Shown: positions 36,413 through 45,489 of the stretch, one piece after another
Numbering within the stretch: position 1 is the first letter of the stretch
Layout: the number at the start of each line of letters is the position of its first letter
NCBI RefSeq assembly: GCF_003269425.1
Contig: NZ_CP030104.1
Span: 2,103,501 to 2,167,500, forward strand
Direction: 5' to 3'
Source: Flagellimonas maritima
Lineage (GTDB): Bacteria > Bacteroidota > Bacteroidia > Flavobacteriales > Flavobacteriaceae
DNA: 64,000 bases
Position numbers and translations under genes: made by a program
The notes under the pieces: generated by a model
Seen by the model: only the letters and a program-made list of their open reading frames with translations
Databases searched by the model: none
What the model was told of the DNA's origin: nothing

Positions 36413-38314
36413 TTGAAAACCCAGAAACTCGGAAAAAGAAAATTACGGATTTTTAAGGTAGCAGCAATATTACTGGTGTTTTTGCTGCTTTTTTTGATTG
36501 AGGTTGCCTTAAGGTTTGCCAACTATGGAACCGACTATCCGCTTTTTGTGGAGGCAAAGAGCAATCCCGATTTCTTGGTTATGAATCCCAACATTTCAAA
36601 AAAGTATTTTGGCAATGAAAAAGATGCGACTTCTGGTTATTATGAGTTGTTCAAAAAAGAAAAGGATAGTGGAACTACCCGAATTTTTGTTTTGGGGGCT
36701 TCGACCGCAGTAGGCTATCCTTACCAAAAAAATGTATCGTTTCACCGTTGGTTACAATACGCTCTCAACACAACATTTATGGAAGAGGAAGTTGAGGTCA
36801 TCAACCTTTCTTTGACCGCTATAAACTCATACACGCTGTTGGATTTCACAAAGCAACTGGTGAATTATAGTCCAGATGCTGTTTTGATTTATGCAGGACA
36901 TAACGAATACTATGGAGCTTTAGGTATTGGTTCGGCAAACTCGATTTCCAGACGACCTTGGATGGTAAATATGGCACTGAATTTGAAAAAGTATCGATTG
37001 GTGCAATTGGCTGAAACTGGTTTGAACAGTATCGGAAACCTTTTTGATAAAAAAGCAGAGCAAAGGGAGACATTAATGGCAAAGATGGTTGCGGATAGGC
37101 AGATCAAATTCGGTTCGGAACGATTTCAAGAGGGAGTCCATCAATTTAGTTCCAATTTTCAACGTATGGCGGATATACTGAAAGAGCAGGGAATTCCTGT
37201 TTTTATTTCTACCATTTTCAGCAACGAGAAAGATCTGGCTCCTTTTGTGAGTGACAGTTCCAACACTGAAGAATCTGCAAAACATCAATATGACCTTGGG
37301 GTAAAAGCATATAAAGACGCTAATTATTTAGAAGCCAAAAAACGATTCGTTAAAGCAAAAGAATATGACATGCTTCGTTTTAGGGCTCCAGATACGATAA
37401 ATGCAATTATAAAAGAATTGGTGGACACTCATCAAAATCTTTATTTGGTAGAGACAGCGGAGCGATTTGAAAATGAATCAAAAAATGGTATAATCGGGAA
37501 CGACTTGTTGCTGGAACACGTGCATCCAAACGTGGATGGTTATGCACTTTTAGGCCATACATTTTATACTTCTCTGGTTGATGAAGAATTGTTCAAAACA
37601 AAGCCTAGCCACATTTTTGAGTTAAATGGATTAAAATCGCAAATGCCCATAACAACAGTAGACTCTTTGGCTGGATATTTCGAAATAATCCAGCTCAAAG
37701 AAGGCTGGCCCTTTTTTGAGAAGCTCCCCGCCATAAACAGTGATGGGATGAGCGTTCCCGAAAAGCTGGGAGGAAAACTCGCAATTGGAACATTAAACTG
37801 GGATGGGGCCATGTCAGAATTAAATCAGTATTACCAAAGTTCGGGGAATAAAGAAGGGCAATTGAAAGTTTCGGAAAGTCTTGCTCTGGAATACCCCTTA
37901 AAGGAACAATTTCATACACAAGCTGCAATTCTGGCATTGCAACTAGGTCTGGTAGATAAGTCAAAGTACTATTTTGAGAAAGCATTTTCATTGAATGAGT
38001 CTATAGAAATGGCTCACAAAATTGTGGTAACTTTAATCGAAGGGAATACTTTTGAAGCAACATTGCCCTATTTGGAATATTTGGGAGAAAAAGAACCTAA
38101 CAACAAACAAGTAAGTCAATTATCCGAAGCTATTAATTTGATTATAGATTTTAGAAATAAAAGTGGTGAAATAAAAAGTGAAATGGCTGTTGATGTGGCT
38201 AGGAGCTATTTGACTTTAGGGAAAAGAGGCGAAGCTGCAAAAATTTTAAAAAAGGTTCTTGAAAAAGATACATTGAACGAAGAAGCGATAGCACTCTACA
38301 AAAAGATAGGCTAG
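36413..38314 (+). CDS. SGNH/GDSL-type hydrolase with TPR tail, membrane-anchored
   Basis: A 633-residue protein. The only start that keeps the N-terminal membrane anchor (about 12-32) is TTG at 36413. An in-frame stop lies at 36392-36394 and the first in-frame ATG is near residue 57. Residues about 90-385 form an SGNH-like domain with G95-A-S97 (nucleophile block), GHNE (162-165) in place of the usual GxND, and H369-V-H371. Residues about 285-320 and 465-633 are TPR-like helices. It could esterify or de-esterify a glycan or lipid at the membrane. Six bp separate it from the SxtK-like gene, so it is probably the first gene of the carbamoylation module. Function is inferred from fold only. Confidence 0.8.
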   Translation: MKTQKLGKRKLRIFKVAAILLVFLLLFLIEVALRFANYGTDYPLFVEAKSNPDFLVMNPNISKKYFGNEKDATSGYYELFKKEKDSGTTRIFVLGASTAVGYPYQKNVSFHRWLQYALNTTFMEEEVEVINLSLTAINSYTLLDFTKQLVNYSPDAVLIYAGHNEYYGALGIGSANSISRRPWMVNMALNLKKYRLVQLAETGLNSIGNLFDKKAEQRETLMAKMVADRQIKFGSERFQEGVHQFSSNFQRMADILKEQGIPVFISTIFSNEKDLAPFVSDSSNTEESAKHQYDLGVKAYKDANYLEAKKRFVKAKEYDMLRFRAPDTINAIIKELVDTHQNLYLVETAERFENESKNGIIGNDLLLEHVHPNVDGYALLGHTFYTSLVDEELFKTKPSHIFELNGLKSQMPITTVDSLAGYFEIIQLKEGWPFFEKLPAINSDGMSVPEKLGGKLAIGTLNWDGAMSELNQYYQSSGNKEGQLKVSESLALEYPLKEQFHTQAAILALQLGLVDKSKYYFEKAFSLNESIEMAHKIVVTLIEGNTFEATLPYLEYLGEKEPNNKQVSQLSEAINLIIDFRNKSGEIKSEMAVDVARSYLTLGKRGEAAKILKKVLEKDTLNEEAIALYKKIG

Positions 38315-38320
38315 AATACT

Positions 38321-38470
38321 ATGGAAACGATTAAAGAATTTTGGTTATTTCTTAGGACACGAAAAAAGTATTGGTTGATTCCTTTACTGGTCGTACTTCT
38401 TTTTATCAGTGTCATAGTTGTCTTAACTGCAAGCTCCGCACTTGCACCATTCATTTACTCCTTATTTTAG
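38321..38470 (+). CDS. DUF5989 (SxtK-like) small membrane protein
   Basis: A 49-residue protein with one transmembrane helix. The sequence begins METIKEFWLFLRTRKKYWLI, continues with a hydrophobic helix, and ends LAPFIYSLF, which matches the DUF5989 pattern. Members are small partners encoded next to SxtJ-family proteins and NodU-type carbamoyltransferases, and a similar trio (sxtI, sxtJ, sxtK) occurs in cyanobacterial saxitoxin clusters. It starts 6 bp after the SGNH gene and ends 2 bp before the SxtJ-like gene. The basic FLRTRKK stretch before the helix probably faces the cytoplasm. Molecular role is unknown. Confidence 0.85.
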   Translation: METIKEFWLFLRTRKKYWLIPLLVVLLFISVIVVLTASSALAPFIYSLF

Positions 38471-38472
38471 CA

Positions 38473-38853
38473 ATGGTTTCGATATCTAAAAAACAATGTG
38501 TAGAAACAGGTATCTTAATTTCAATACTGTTCTTAGTACTGTTTTTATTTTATCGTAATGAGACGATATTCATTTGGATTTCTTTGAGTCTTTTATTTTT
38601 GGACCTGATAATTCCTTTCATTTTTTACCCATTTGCCTATTTGTGGTTTGGTCTTGCCAAATTATTGGGATTTGTTTCGACCAAAGTTTTACTAACGATA
38701 ACATTTGTATTTATTGTGATTCCTATGGGGCTTCTGCGAAGATGGTCGGGAAGGGACAACCTTCACCTGAAACAATTTAAGAAAACTTCAAAATCGGTAT
38801 TTGTCAAAAGGAAACATTTGTATCATCCCGAAGACTTGAAAAACACCTTCTAA
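38473..38853 (+). CDS. SxtJ-family membrane protein
   Basis: A 126-residue protein. I take ATG 38473, 2 bp after the previous stop; longer upstream reading would overlap the SxtK-like gene completely. It has two to three hydrophobic helices (about 12-28, 32-52, 68-88) and the family-like core WFGLAKLLGFVSTKVLL ... IPMGLLRRWSGRDNL, then a basic tail of about 30 residues. SxtJ proteins accompany NodU/CmcH carbamoyltransferases and are thought to support them at the membrane. The stop overlaps the carbamoyltransferase start by 1 bp (TAATG at 38851-38855), indicating translational coupling. Confidence 0.87.
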   Translation: MVSISKKQCVETGILISILFLVLFLFYRNETIFIWISLSLLFLDLIIPFIFYPFAYLWFGLAKLLGFVSTKVLLTITFVFIVIPMGLLRRWSGRDNLHLKQFKKTSKSVFVKRKHLYHPEDLKNTF

Positions 38854-40652
38854 TGGCTACTGCTATCCTAGGTATTTCCGCATACTTTCATGACAGTGCC
38901 GCCGCGGTTCTTATCAATGGAGAAATCGTAGCTGCCGCTCAAGAAGAAAGATTTACCCGGATAAAGGGAGATGCCTCTTTTCCAGTAAATGCCATAGCCT
39001 ATGTTTTGGAAGAGGCAGGTATCCGCAAAGAGGATTTGCTTGCGGTTGCCTTTTATGAAAAACCCTTGTTACGATTTGAGCGATTGTTGGAGACCTACCA
39101 TACCTTTGTCCCAAGTGGACTGCCAAGCTTTTTAAAAGCTATGCCAGTTTGGTTAAAGGACAAGCTTTTCGTCAAGAGAACGATAAAAAAACATTTTAAG
39201 GAGTTGGGTTTTTCCAATGTGAAGCTATACTTTACAGAACATCATTTGTCGCATGCCGCAAGTGCTTTCTTTCCGAGTCCATTTTCAAAAGCTACAATAC
39301 TTACCTTGGATGGAGTGGGCGAATGGGCCACTGGTTCTGTAGGTTTTGGAGAGAATAATAGTATAAAAATCTTGAGGGAACAACAATTTCCACACTCTTT
39401 GGGCTTGTTATACTCAGCGTTTACCTACTATCTGGGTTTTAAGGTGAATAGGGGAGAATACAAGGTCATGGGACTGGCTTCCTACGGTAATCCGAACAGT
39501 TTGGAAACACAACAATATATTACCAAGATAAAGTCAAATTTAGTAGATGTAAGAATAGACGGTTCCTTATTGCTTAACATGCCATACTTTAGGTTTGCCA
39601 CGCATTTGACCATGACAAATGATGTTAGATGGGCGAATCTATTTTCCATTCCAAGAAGAAATCCTAAAGATGATTTGCATCAATCACATGCCAACCTTGC
39701 TTTTGCCATCCAACAGGTTCTGGAAGAAATTGTTCTGAAAATGGCTAAATCGGCAATAGCACTTACAGCTTGTCGAAATTTGGTTATTGCTGGTGGAGTA
39801 GGGTTGAACTCGGTATCAAACGGGAAATTACTGGATGACCCAAATATTGAGAACCTTTGGATACAACCAGCGGCGGGTGATGCTGGTGGAGCATTGGGAG
39901 CAGCACTTTCGGTTTGGCATATCGTTGAGAACAGGGAAAAAAAAGTGCAACTGCCAGACGGTATGCACGGTGCTTTTCTAGGGCCTTCTTTTACTATAAG
40001 TCATATCAGCAATATTGCTCAAAAAATTGAAAAATCTACTTATGAATTACATGACAATGAAAATGAACTGATTGCCAAAACGGTCAATGCCTTGGTTGAA
40101 GGAAAGATAGTAGGATGGTTTCAGGGCAGGATGGAATTTGGTCCCAGGGCATTGGGCAACCGTAGTATACTGGCAGACCCTAGAAATCCCAAAATGCAAA
40201 AACGTATCAATGAGAAAATAAAATTTAGGGAGAGCTTCAGACCTTTTGCTCCTTGTGTCTTAGAGGAAGATGTACATGATTATTTTGATTTGGAAATACC
40301 TTCGCCCTACATGCTGTTGGTACGACAGGTTAAATCCGAAAGGTGTAAAAATGAAGTAAACGAATCAACAACTTTAATGGAGAGACTTTCACAAGTACGT
40401 TCTGATATTCCTGCGGTTACGCATGTAGATTATTCCGCTAGAGTACAGACCGTATCAAAAGCTACCAATCCAAAATTTTGGAGACTTCTAAAGGCATTTA
40501 AAGAAAAAACGGGTTACGGGCTTTTAATCAATACAAGCTTCAATATAAAGGACGAACCCATCGTTTGCAACCCACATGATGCACTGCACTGTTTTAAAGA
40601 AACAGAAATGGACGTTTTGGTCATGGAAAATGTAATCATTTCCAAAACTTAA
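38853..40652 (+). CDS. NodU/CmcH-family carbamoyltransferase (SxtI-like)
   Basis: A 599-residue enzyme of the ASKHA superfamily. The N-terminal domain has GISAYFHDSAAAVL and the metal/adenylate-site motif EHHLSHAASAFF. The YrdC-like C-terminal half contains GWFQGRMEFGPRALGNRS and FRPFAPCVLEED, both strongly conserved in the family. These enzymes use carbamoyl phosphate and ATP to make carbamoyl-AMP and carbamoylate a hydroxyl, for example on sugars (NodU) or natural products. The acceptor here is unknown; the upstream SGNH/TPR protein suggests a membrane-associated glycan or lipid. It is the last gene of the four-gene module and converges on the astacin gene 104 bp away. Confidence 0.93.
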   Translation: MATAILGISAYFHDSAAAVLINGEIVAAAQEERFTRIKGDASFPVNAIAYVLEEAGIRKEDLLAVAFYEKPLLRFERLLETYHTFVPSGLPSFLKAMPVWLKDKLFVKRTIKKHFKELGFSNVKLYFTEHHLSHAASAFFPSPFSKATILTLDGVGEWATGSVGFGENNSIKILREQQFPHSLGLLYSAFTYYLGFKVNRGEYKVMGLASYGNPNSLETQQYITKIKSNLVDVRIDGSLLLNMPYFRFATHLTMTNDVRWANLFSIPRRNPKDDLHQSHANLAFAIQQVLEEIVLKMAKSAIALTACRNLVIAGGVGLNSVSNGKLLDDPNIENLWIQPAAGDAGGALGAALSVWHIVENREKKVQLPDGMHGAFLGPSFTISHISNIAQKIEKSTYELHDNENELIAKTVNALVEGKIVGWFQGRMEFGPRALGNRSILADPRNPKMQKRINEKIKFRESFRPFAPCVLEEDVHDYFDLEIPSPYMLLVRQVKSERCKNEVNESTTLMERLSQVRSDIPAVTHVDYSARVQTVSKATNPKFWRLLKAFKEKTGYGLLINTSFNIKDEPIVCNPHDALHCFKETEMDVLVMENVIISKT

Positions 40653-40756
40653 ATAGTGGAAACTTTAAAAAAGTCTGTATTTATCAAAATATATAGAAAG
40701 GAATGGTATTTAAATTTCTTTACCTATAATTGTAGATTGGCATTGTATTTTTTGGC

Positions 40757-42913
40757 TTATTTTCTTATCTGAATAAAAGATATTTTACCATCCAAGTTTC
40801 CTCCACCATTATAGAGTCTTGTAACCCCATCTGTATCTGTGTTGATAGTTTGTTCAAATGTGGCAATATTCTTAAACTTAACATTTCGATCCACTCTTAT
40901 TAAGGTCCAATCATCTCTTTTGGTTGTATTCGATAATCTATCATCGTTATGGTCAAATACAAAAATTCGCGTTCCGGATTCCACGTTATATAGCTTCATA
41001 TAAGAAATGTCATCGTTGGATATACCCCTATTGTTGTTTTTACAATCAATATCAAGGTTTTCAGTAAGTGTAATGGTGGCTTTTATTTCTCCACTATCAA
41101 ATCCGCCACTGTAAAGATTTAACATTGGACCGGTAGGAATGTCCGAAATCTCCAATCTCGATATTTTACCGTCTAAATTTCCTTCTTTAAAATAAATTAC
41201 CCGTATATCGTCATCTTCTTGATGTCTCTCAAAAGAGTCTATTACTTTTTGACTAATGTCCCTTTTTACAATAATTTCAGCCCAATCATCCAATCTGCTT
41301 GCATTGGAATTATCAAAAACCTTAATTACTGTTCCCGCTGGTATGTCAAATAAAACCATTGACCTGGCTTTATCGTTATCTATTGTACCAATCTGGGTGA
41401 AATTAAACGTACTTCCATTCTGAAAGTTCGTTATACTTCCTGCAAAACCCTGTGTTCCTCCATTCCCTTCCCTTAACTCAATTTTAGGGTGTAAAATTTT
41501 ATTGGCACTCGTTGCGATAGGGGGTGATAAATCGACTTCGATTCTTGAAACTTTCCCATTGATGTTGCCACTGCCAGCTACAGTAGTATAAACAATTCTA
41601 AAATCCGGATTGGAGTCGGAGTTTTGCTCAAAATTATAAATCACAATATCCGAAGCATCTCTTTTAAAAATAATTTCTGAAAAATCATCTTGATTATCAT
41701 CTGATTTGTTGTCGAATACCTTTATAGTGGCACCTGATGGAAAGTTTCTGACCCTTAATCCATGAATATCATCATTTGGCATTGAGGGAGATTCTATAAT
41801 TCTGACATTGCCGTCAACAATGGTGTACCCGTTCCTTACATCTCTTTCCTTATCCATGAGCATCATGTAAGTTGTGCCGTCCTTTCCATGTTTTGAATTG
41901 TACATAATTTCGAGGCCATTAATGTCCCGTGCAGTGAAATTGTTATTTCCTAGGCTAGTGACCCCATCATTTGGTGATATACTATTACAACTAGGCCTGG
42001 AAAACGTTGTAGATGCATAATGCATAATGGAAGTAGCATCATAATCCCCAAATGCGGTTCCATTTCTTTTCTTGAAATTATGATTGCGCCCATCTTGAAT
42101 ACAGTCGAAATTTATGGTTACAAAATCATCACGGTCTGGGCGAGACTGCTCATGATATACTCCAGCAGTATGTAAAAATTCATGTTTAATAACGCTTTCT
42201 GAAATAGCCGAAGATAACCTCACAATATGACTATTTTTTAAAAGGTGGCAAGTCCCGCACTTTCCTACAGGTGAAGAACCACTGTTATTGGTAAGTCCAT
42301 TTGTTTCTATTTTAATGTACTCATCCTGACTGGTTCGTGGTATCATGGTCAAATTGGTACGGGTATTTATAGAATCAATTGCTTTATTAATTTCACTTAT
42401 TGCCCTGGTGCCCCTAAAATCCGAAGTTTTAATTTCAAAAGGAATTAATCCACCTTTCCAAAGTCTGTCGTCAAATTGGTTAAGGCCAAATGCAAAGGAA
42501 GTGCCATTTTGTATTAAACTATCAACGGCTATAAGGTCTTCAATTTTACCGATTTCTATGTCACCATCTATATATCCATTTCCATTTTTGACTTCGACCA
42601 CTTCCAATGAGGCGTTTGAAAAGAAAGGTAAAAAGACAGTCAACTCCATAAATTCAACTTTATTTTCTTTTATAAATTGTTTTATTTTAAGCCTATTTTG
42701 ATTGTTTATCCTGACTACATTATTGGGGTGTTCAACTTTTTTAAATTCTAGGATTGGTTTCTGAATTGGTTTTTTTTGGACTTTTGATAATTCTTTCTCT
42801 TCCTCTGTTGGAATTTTATTTGTTGATCGGCATGAGCAAAAGAATAAAAAAGGAATGCTTAGCATCAAAAAAATTCCCCGTATAATCTTTTTTTTATTGG
42901 TTGACTTTTCCAT
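40757..42913 (-). CDS. Astacin-type (M12A) metalloprotease lipoprotein with repeated C-terminal modules
   Basis: A 718-residue lipoprotein (likely acylated cysteine C28 in FCSC). Residues about 145-340 form an astacin catalytic domain. The zinc motif is H244-E-F-L-H248-T-A-G-V-Y-H254-E, and the Met-turn SIMHY has M297 and Y299. Residues about 345-718 contain three related modules of roughly 110-125 residues, each with an I-x-V-F-D-N/H core, a DDW-type turn followed by VKRD or VDRN, and an ending GNLDGKISRLEI or similar. These look like beta-sandwich or crystallin-like modules. It probably degrades proteins at the cell surface. It stands alone, convergent to the carbamoyltransferase gene. Confidence 0.92.
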   Translation of the reverse strand: MEKSTNKKKIIRGIFLMLSIPFLFFCSCRSTNKIPTEEEKELSKVQKKPIQKPILEFKKVEHPNNVVRINNQNRLKIKQFIKENKVEFMELTVFLPFFSNASLEVVEVKNGNGYIDGDIEIGKIEDLIAVDSLIQNGTSFAFGLNQFDDRLWKGGLIPFEIKTSDFRGTRAISEINKAIDSINTRTNLTMIPRTSQDEYIKIETNGLTNNSGSSPVGKCGTCHLLKNSHIVRLSSAISESVIKHEFLHTAGVYHEQSRPDRDDFVTINFDCIQDGRNHNFKKRNGTAFGDYDATSIMHYASTTFSRPSCNSISPNDGVTSLGNNNFTARDINGLEIMYNSKHGKDGTTYMMLMDKERDVRNGYTIVDGNVRIIESPSMPNDDIHGLRVRNFPSGATIKVFDNKSDDNQDDFSEIIFKRDASDIVIYNFEQNSDSNPDFRIVYTTVAGSGNINGKVSRIEVDLSPPIATSANKILHPKIELREGNGGTQGFAGSITNFQNGSTFNFTQIGTIDNDKARSMVLFDIPAGTVIKVFDNSNASRLDDWAEIIVKRDISQKVIDSFERHQEDDDIRVIYFKEGNLDGKISRLEISDIPTGPMLNLYSGGFDSGEIKATITLTENLDIDCKNNNRGISNDDISYMKLYNVESGTRIFVFDHNDDRLSNTTKRDDWTLIRVDRNVKFKNIATFEQTINTDTDGVTRLYNGGGNLDGKISFIQIRK

Positions 42914-43135
42914 TTAAATATAACTTAGATTAAAATGATATTTCTTACTTGGTATTTTGATCAAAGTCCAAGTTGCCTTCAATTTTGACATTAGTTGATT
43001 TTTCTCTTCTGAAGGGTGTCCGGGATTACTAAATGATACTACCAATACTGTGTATGGGTAGAATTAATTGTTCTATGGATGTATGAATCAATTCTAAAAT
43101 AAAGCTTAGTAAGATCATCAAAAGTTTTAGATACG

Positions 43136-43169
43136 TATTTGGAAATCACCAAAATCTAATTTCCAAATA
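43136..43169 (-). terminator. Hairpin overlapping the 3' end of the barrel gene
   Basis: TATTTGGAAAT (43136-43146) and ATTTCCAAATA (43159-43169) form a perfect 11-bp stem with a 12-nt loop. The stop codon of the minus-strand gene (43156-43158) lies in the loop. There is no strong T run after the stem on the minus strand, so it may be a weak terminator or an mRNA-stabilising hairpin. Confidence 0.45.
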
Positions 43170-43824
43170 TATATGCTAGAGATACCTTAAAAGCACGATT
43201 CTTAAGGGTTGAGTTACCAAAATCATTACTTTCTGCAATGTTTATTAAGCCTAAGTCATAACCGGCATTGAGCATCAATCCATTTTTAAACTCGTATCCT
43301 AGCCCAAAAATAGCAGAGGTATCAAAACCTTTAAATTGATCTTTAACATTGGTATCCTGAGAGGAAGATTCATTGGATTCATTCTTTTGTTTTGCAGTAA
43401 GCAACAAAGCGGGCTGTAGACCGCCATAAGCACTAAAACCCGTATTTCTAAATTGATATCTTGCCAAAATAGGTGCTTCCAAATAAGATAAATTTAATTT
43501 GTTCTCTTGTGAAAATACTTCTTCTCCAAATTCCCCGCCTTCGCTTTCAAAAGAGCTCTTGGAACCTTTATTGGCATAGCCAAGCCCAGTTTCTAATCTC
43601 AGATTATCATTGACTTTAAATAGTGCATTCGCTCCTAGTTGAATTCCCAATTTAGATTCGTTGTTGTCATCTCCATAATCACCGTCCTCACTCAAGTTTG
43701 AAAAATTTGCGCCGCCGGCAACACTATAAATAGGTTTGCAAAACAAAGGACCTTTTCCTATGCAACAACTCGTAAAAGTCAATGCTAAAAGTGCAACACA
43801 CGTGAATCTCAATAAATTTTTCAT
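43156..43824 (-). CDS. Small outer-membrane beta-barrel protein (PorT-like family)
   Basis: A 222-residue protein. The signal sequence ends in FTSCC, which could be a lipobox (C20) or a normal cleavage site. The mature part has about eight amphipathic strands with glycine-rich turns (GIQLGANALFKVNDNLRLETGLGY, AYGGLQPALLL, GLGYEFKNGLMLNAGYDLGL) and ends in a strand with terminal aromatic residues (VSLAYIFGN). This is the outer-membrane beta-barrel family related to PorT. No ligand or role is evident. It lies 22 bp downstream of another exported unknown gene on the same strand, so the two probably share a transcript. A hairpin overlaps its 3' end. Confidence 0.82.
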   Translation of the reverse strand: MKNLLRFTCVALLALTFTSCCIGKGPLFCKPIYSVAGGANFSNLSEDGDYGDDNNESKLGIQLGANALFKVNDNLRLETGLGYANKGSKSSFESEGGEFGEEVFSQENKLNLSYLEAPILARYQFRNTGFSAYGGLQPALLLTAKQKNESNESSSQDTNVKDQFKGFDTSAIFGLGYEFKNGLMLNAGYDLGLINIAESNDFGNSTLKNRAFKVSLAYIFGN

Positions 43825-43846
43825 TTTGTTTAGTTTTAAGGGTTAT

Positions 43847-44389
43847 TTAATCGATTATTACGCTCCAATCCTTTCCCATCACATATGATGTGCCGCCGCT
43901 ACTACCTGCACCTATTCCAGTATAGTTATTTCGGTAGAAAGAATTATTGCCTTGTCTTTTGGCCAAATAAATAAGATTGAACGAAGCAGCTTTGCCTTCT
44001 TTACCACCATTGCCAAAATTGTCCAACCAAAATCTGCCGGGAACGACCTTGATTATTTGTTGAAGATTGCGAACATCTTGATAGTGCAATTGCCTTCCAT
44101 TTACAAATACTCCTGTATTGCCATTACTGGCATTACTTTTTAAACTGCTGCCTACTTGGAGTCCTGCAGGAATGAAACCTTGAGTTGGGCCATTTTGGAA
44201 GCCCCAAGCTCCACTACGATCATCATACCAATAAGTACCATTTTTTATATTTATGTTGTACCGATCGGAAACCTTTTCTAAGTCGCTTTTGGATAAACGA
44301 GCTCCATTTACGGTTACCGAAGTCTGTGCTCTTACTATAGTTACTAAACAAACAAAGGACAAAAACAGGTACTTTTTTATAGCTATCAT
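43847..44389 (-). CDS. Exported protein with a two-fold internal repeat, function unknown
   Basis: A 180-residue protein with a signal peptide (1-21). The mature part has two copies of a motif: VNGARLSKSDLEKVSDRY ... GTYWYDDRSGAWG (about 26-65) and VNGRQLHYQDVRNLQQI ... GRFWLDNFGNGG (about 96-130). The pattern is V-N-G-x-x-L-x-x-x-D, then about 20 residues, then G-x-Y/F-W-x-D-x-x-G. I have seen similar repeats in uncharacterised exported proteins, but know of no function. The tail is glycine/asparagine-rich. It overlaps a possible 62-residue gene upstream by 4 bp and is followed after 22 bp by the barrel gene. Confidence 0.75.
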   Translation of the reverse strand: MIAIKKYLFLSFVCLVTIVRAQTSVTVNGARLSKSDLEKVSDRYNINIKNGTYWYDDRSGAWGFQNGPTQGFIPAGLQVGSSLKSNASNGNTGVFVNGRQLHYQDVRNLQQIIKVVPGRFWLDNFGNGGKEGKAASFNLIYLAKRQGNNSFYRNNYTGIGAGSSGGTSYVMGKDWSVIID

Positions 44390-44574
44390 AACAATTTGGA
44401 TTTTGTGGACCGATAGCCCATTGATATTGAAAGGTCTTTGGATGCTTCTGCAACGGCGTCTCTAAATAGTTGCTTTTGATTTTTAGCTTTTTGTTGCGGT
44501 TTGATCCTTTTTTTAAAAGGAGTTTTCAACGTTACTTGGGGGAACATTTTAAAAACTTTGTGTATTACGTACAT
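44386..44574 (-). CDS. Possible small basic protein coupled to the next gene
   Basis: Up to 62 residues, strongly basic (FKKRIKPQQKAKNQKQLF), with no signal or membrane segment. The only positive sign is that its stop overlaps the start of the following exported gene as ATGA (44386-44389), typical of translational coupling. The start could also be M10. It matches no family I know, and a short frame of this size can occur by chance, so it is listed as a candidate. Confidence 0.35.
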   Translation of the reverse strand: MYVIHKVFKMFPQVTLKTPFKKRIKPQQKAKNQKQLFRDAVAEASKDLSISMGYRSTKSKLL

Positions 44575-44637
44575 ATATTTTGTTTTAAAATGTTTATTGT
44601 CTTTATGTAAGGATTGGATTGCTCGTTTAAAATGGTT

Positions 44638-45489
44638 TTATCTTAATACACATGGACCTTCGTCTGGCTGAAGTTGTTCTACAATCAGTTCTTGTCCATT
44701 GGCCCCGATACTTCCATTGATTACGTTGAAATCATCAAAAGGCACCCCTACATTACCAACATTGAACGGCAATCTGCTTTGTGCGAAATCCACAAAATCC
44801 TCGGCTATTCTAAAGGTGGCATAAAATTCATTTCCTGTTTGACGATAGATGCCATACCCTCTCCGAATAATCGGGTTTGCCGAACCAGAAACAAAAGTTT
44901 CTTTCTGGCGGAAAATGGAACCGAGAACGGGAAATTCAGTGGGAACTGCAGAGTGGACCAACTCAATTGCGTTGTCCTCATCTGTGGCCGCTTGGATATT
45001 GATATTAGGACAATCGTAATTAGCATTCACTCTTGGAGGCTGCCGACTATTAAAACCATGGCCAATACATATAGCCACCATTTCGCTGGTAGCAAAGGCG
45101 GCCACTAAACCAAATTGTGGCATAATTACAGTACTCGATTCATTTAATCCATTAGGAAAAGGCATAGCTGGGCCACCATCCATTCTTAGGGTAAGTTGGT
45201 CATTGATATAGGTGTAATTACCTCTAAAAGAAAAATCTTGGTTGGTATCAGTGGTAAAAAGTACATCAAAGGTTCCATCAACATGAAAATTAAAATACCA
45301 TTCTAGATTTGAATTTCGTCTTGCACATATATAAAGAGCTTCAAAATTTTGATTTGGCGTGAACGGAAAGAGATTGTTTATCGTTTCTATTAAGTTTTCT
45401 TCATTTGGAGAAGTGTTGACATCGTCACTTTCGGAGCACGAAGAAATCAAAAGGATAAAAATTAGTATGAGCTTGGAACAACGTTTCAT
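44638..45489 (-). CDS. Unknown lipoprotein
   Basis: A 283-residue protein starting at MKRCSKLILIFILLISSC (ATG 45487-45489). The frame is open further upstream, but this start gives a standard lipoprotein signal with C18. After an acidic linker (SESDDVNTSPNEEN), the body is beta-rich with tryptophan and aromatic residues (NLEWYFNFHVDGTFDVLF, FSFRGNYTYINDQLTLRMDGG). This resembles lipocalin-like or DUF-type lipoproteins common in Bacteroidota, but I cannot assign a family. Four cysteines in the second half could form disulfides. It stands alone between the response regulator and the small exported genes. Confidence 0.75.
   Translation of the reverse strand: MKRCSKLILIFILLISSCSESDDVNTSPNEENLIETINNLFPFTPNQNFEALYICARRNSNLEWYFNFHVDGTFDVLFTTDTNQDFSFRGNYTYINDQLTLRMDGGPAMPFPNGLNESSTVIMPQFGLVAAFATSEMVAICIGHGFNSRQPPRVNANYDCPNINIQAATDEDNAIELVHSAVPTEFPVLGSIFRQKETFVSGSANPIIRRGYGIYRQTGNEFYATFRIAEDFVDFAQSRLPFNVGNVGVPFDDFNVINGSIGANGQELIVEQLQPDEGPCVLR

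Noticed and set aside
38371..38472. Longer N-terminus for the SxtJ-like protein
   Set aside because: It would run through the SxtK-like gene in another frame. ATG 38473 fits the family length and the gene spacing.
36413..40652. Saxitoxin-like biosynthesis cluster
   Set aside because: Only the carbamoyltransferase trio is present; no polyketide synthase, amidinotransferase or oxygenase genes accompany it.
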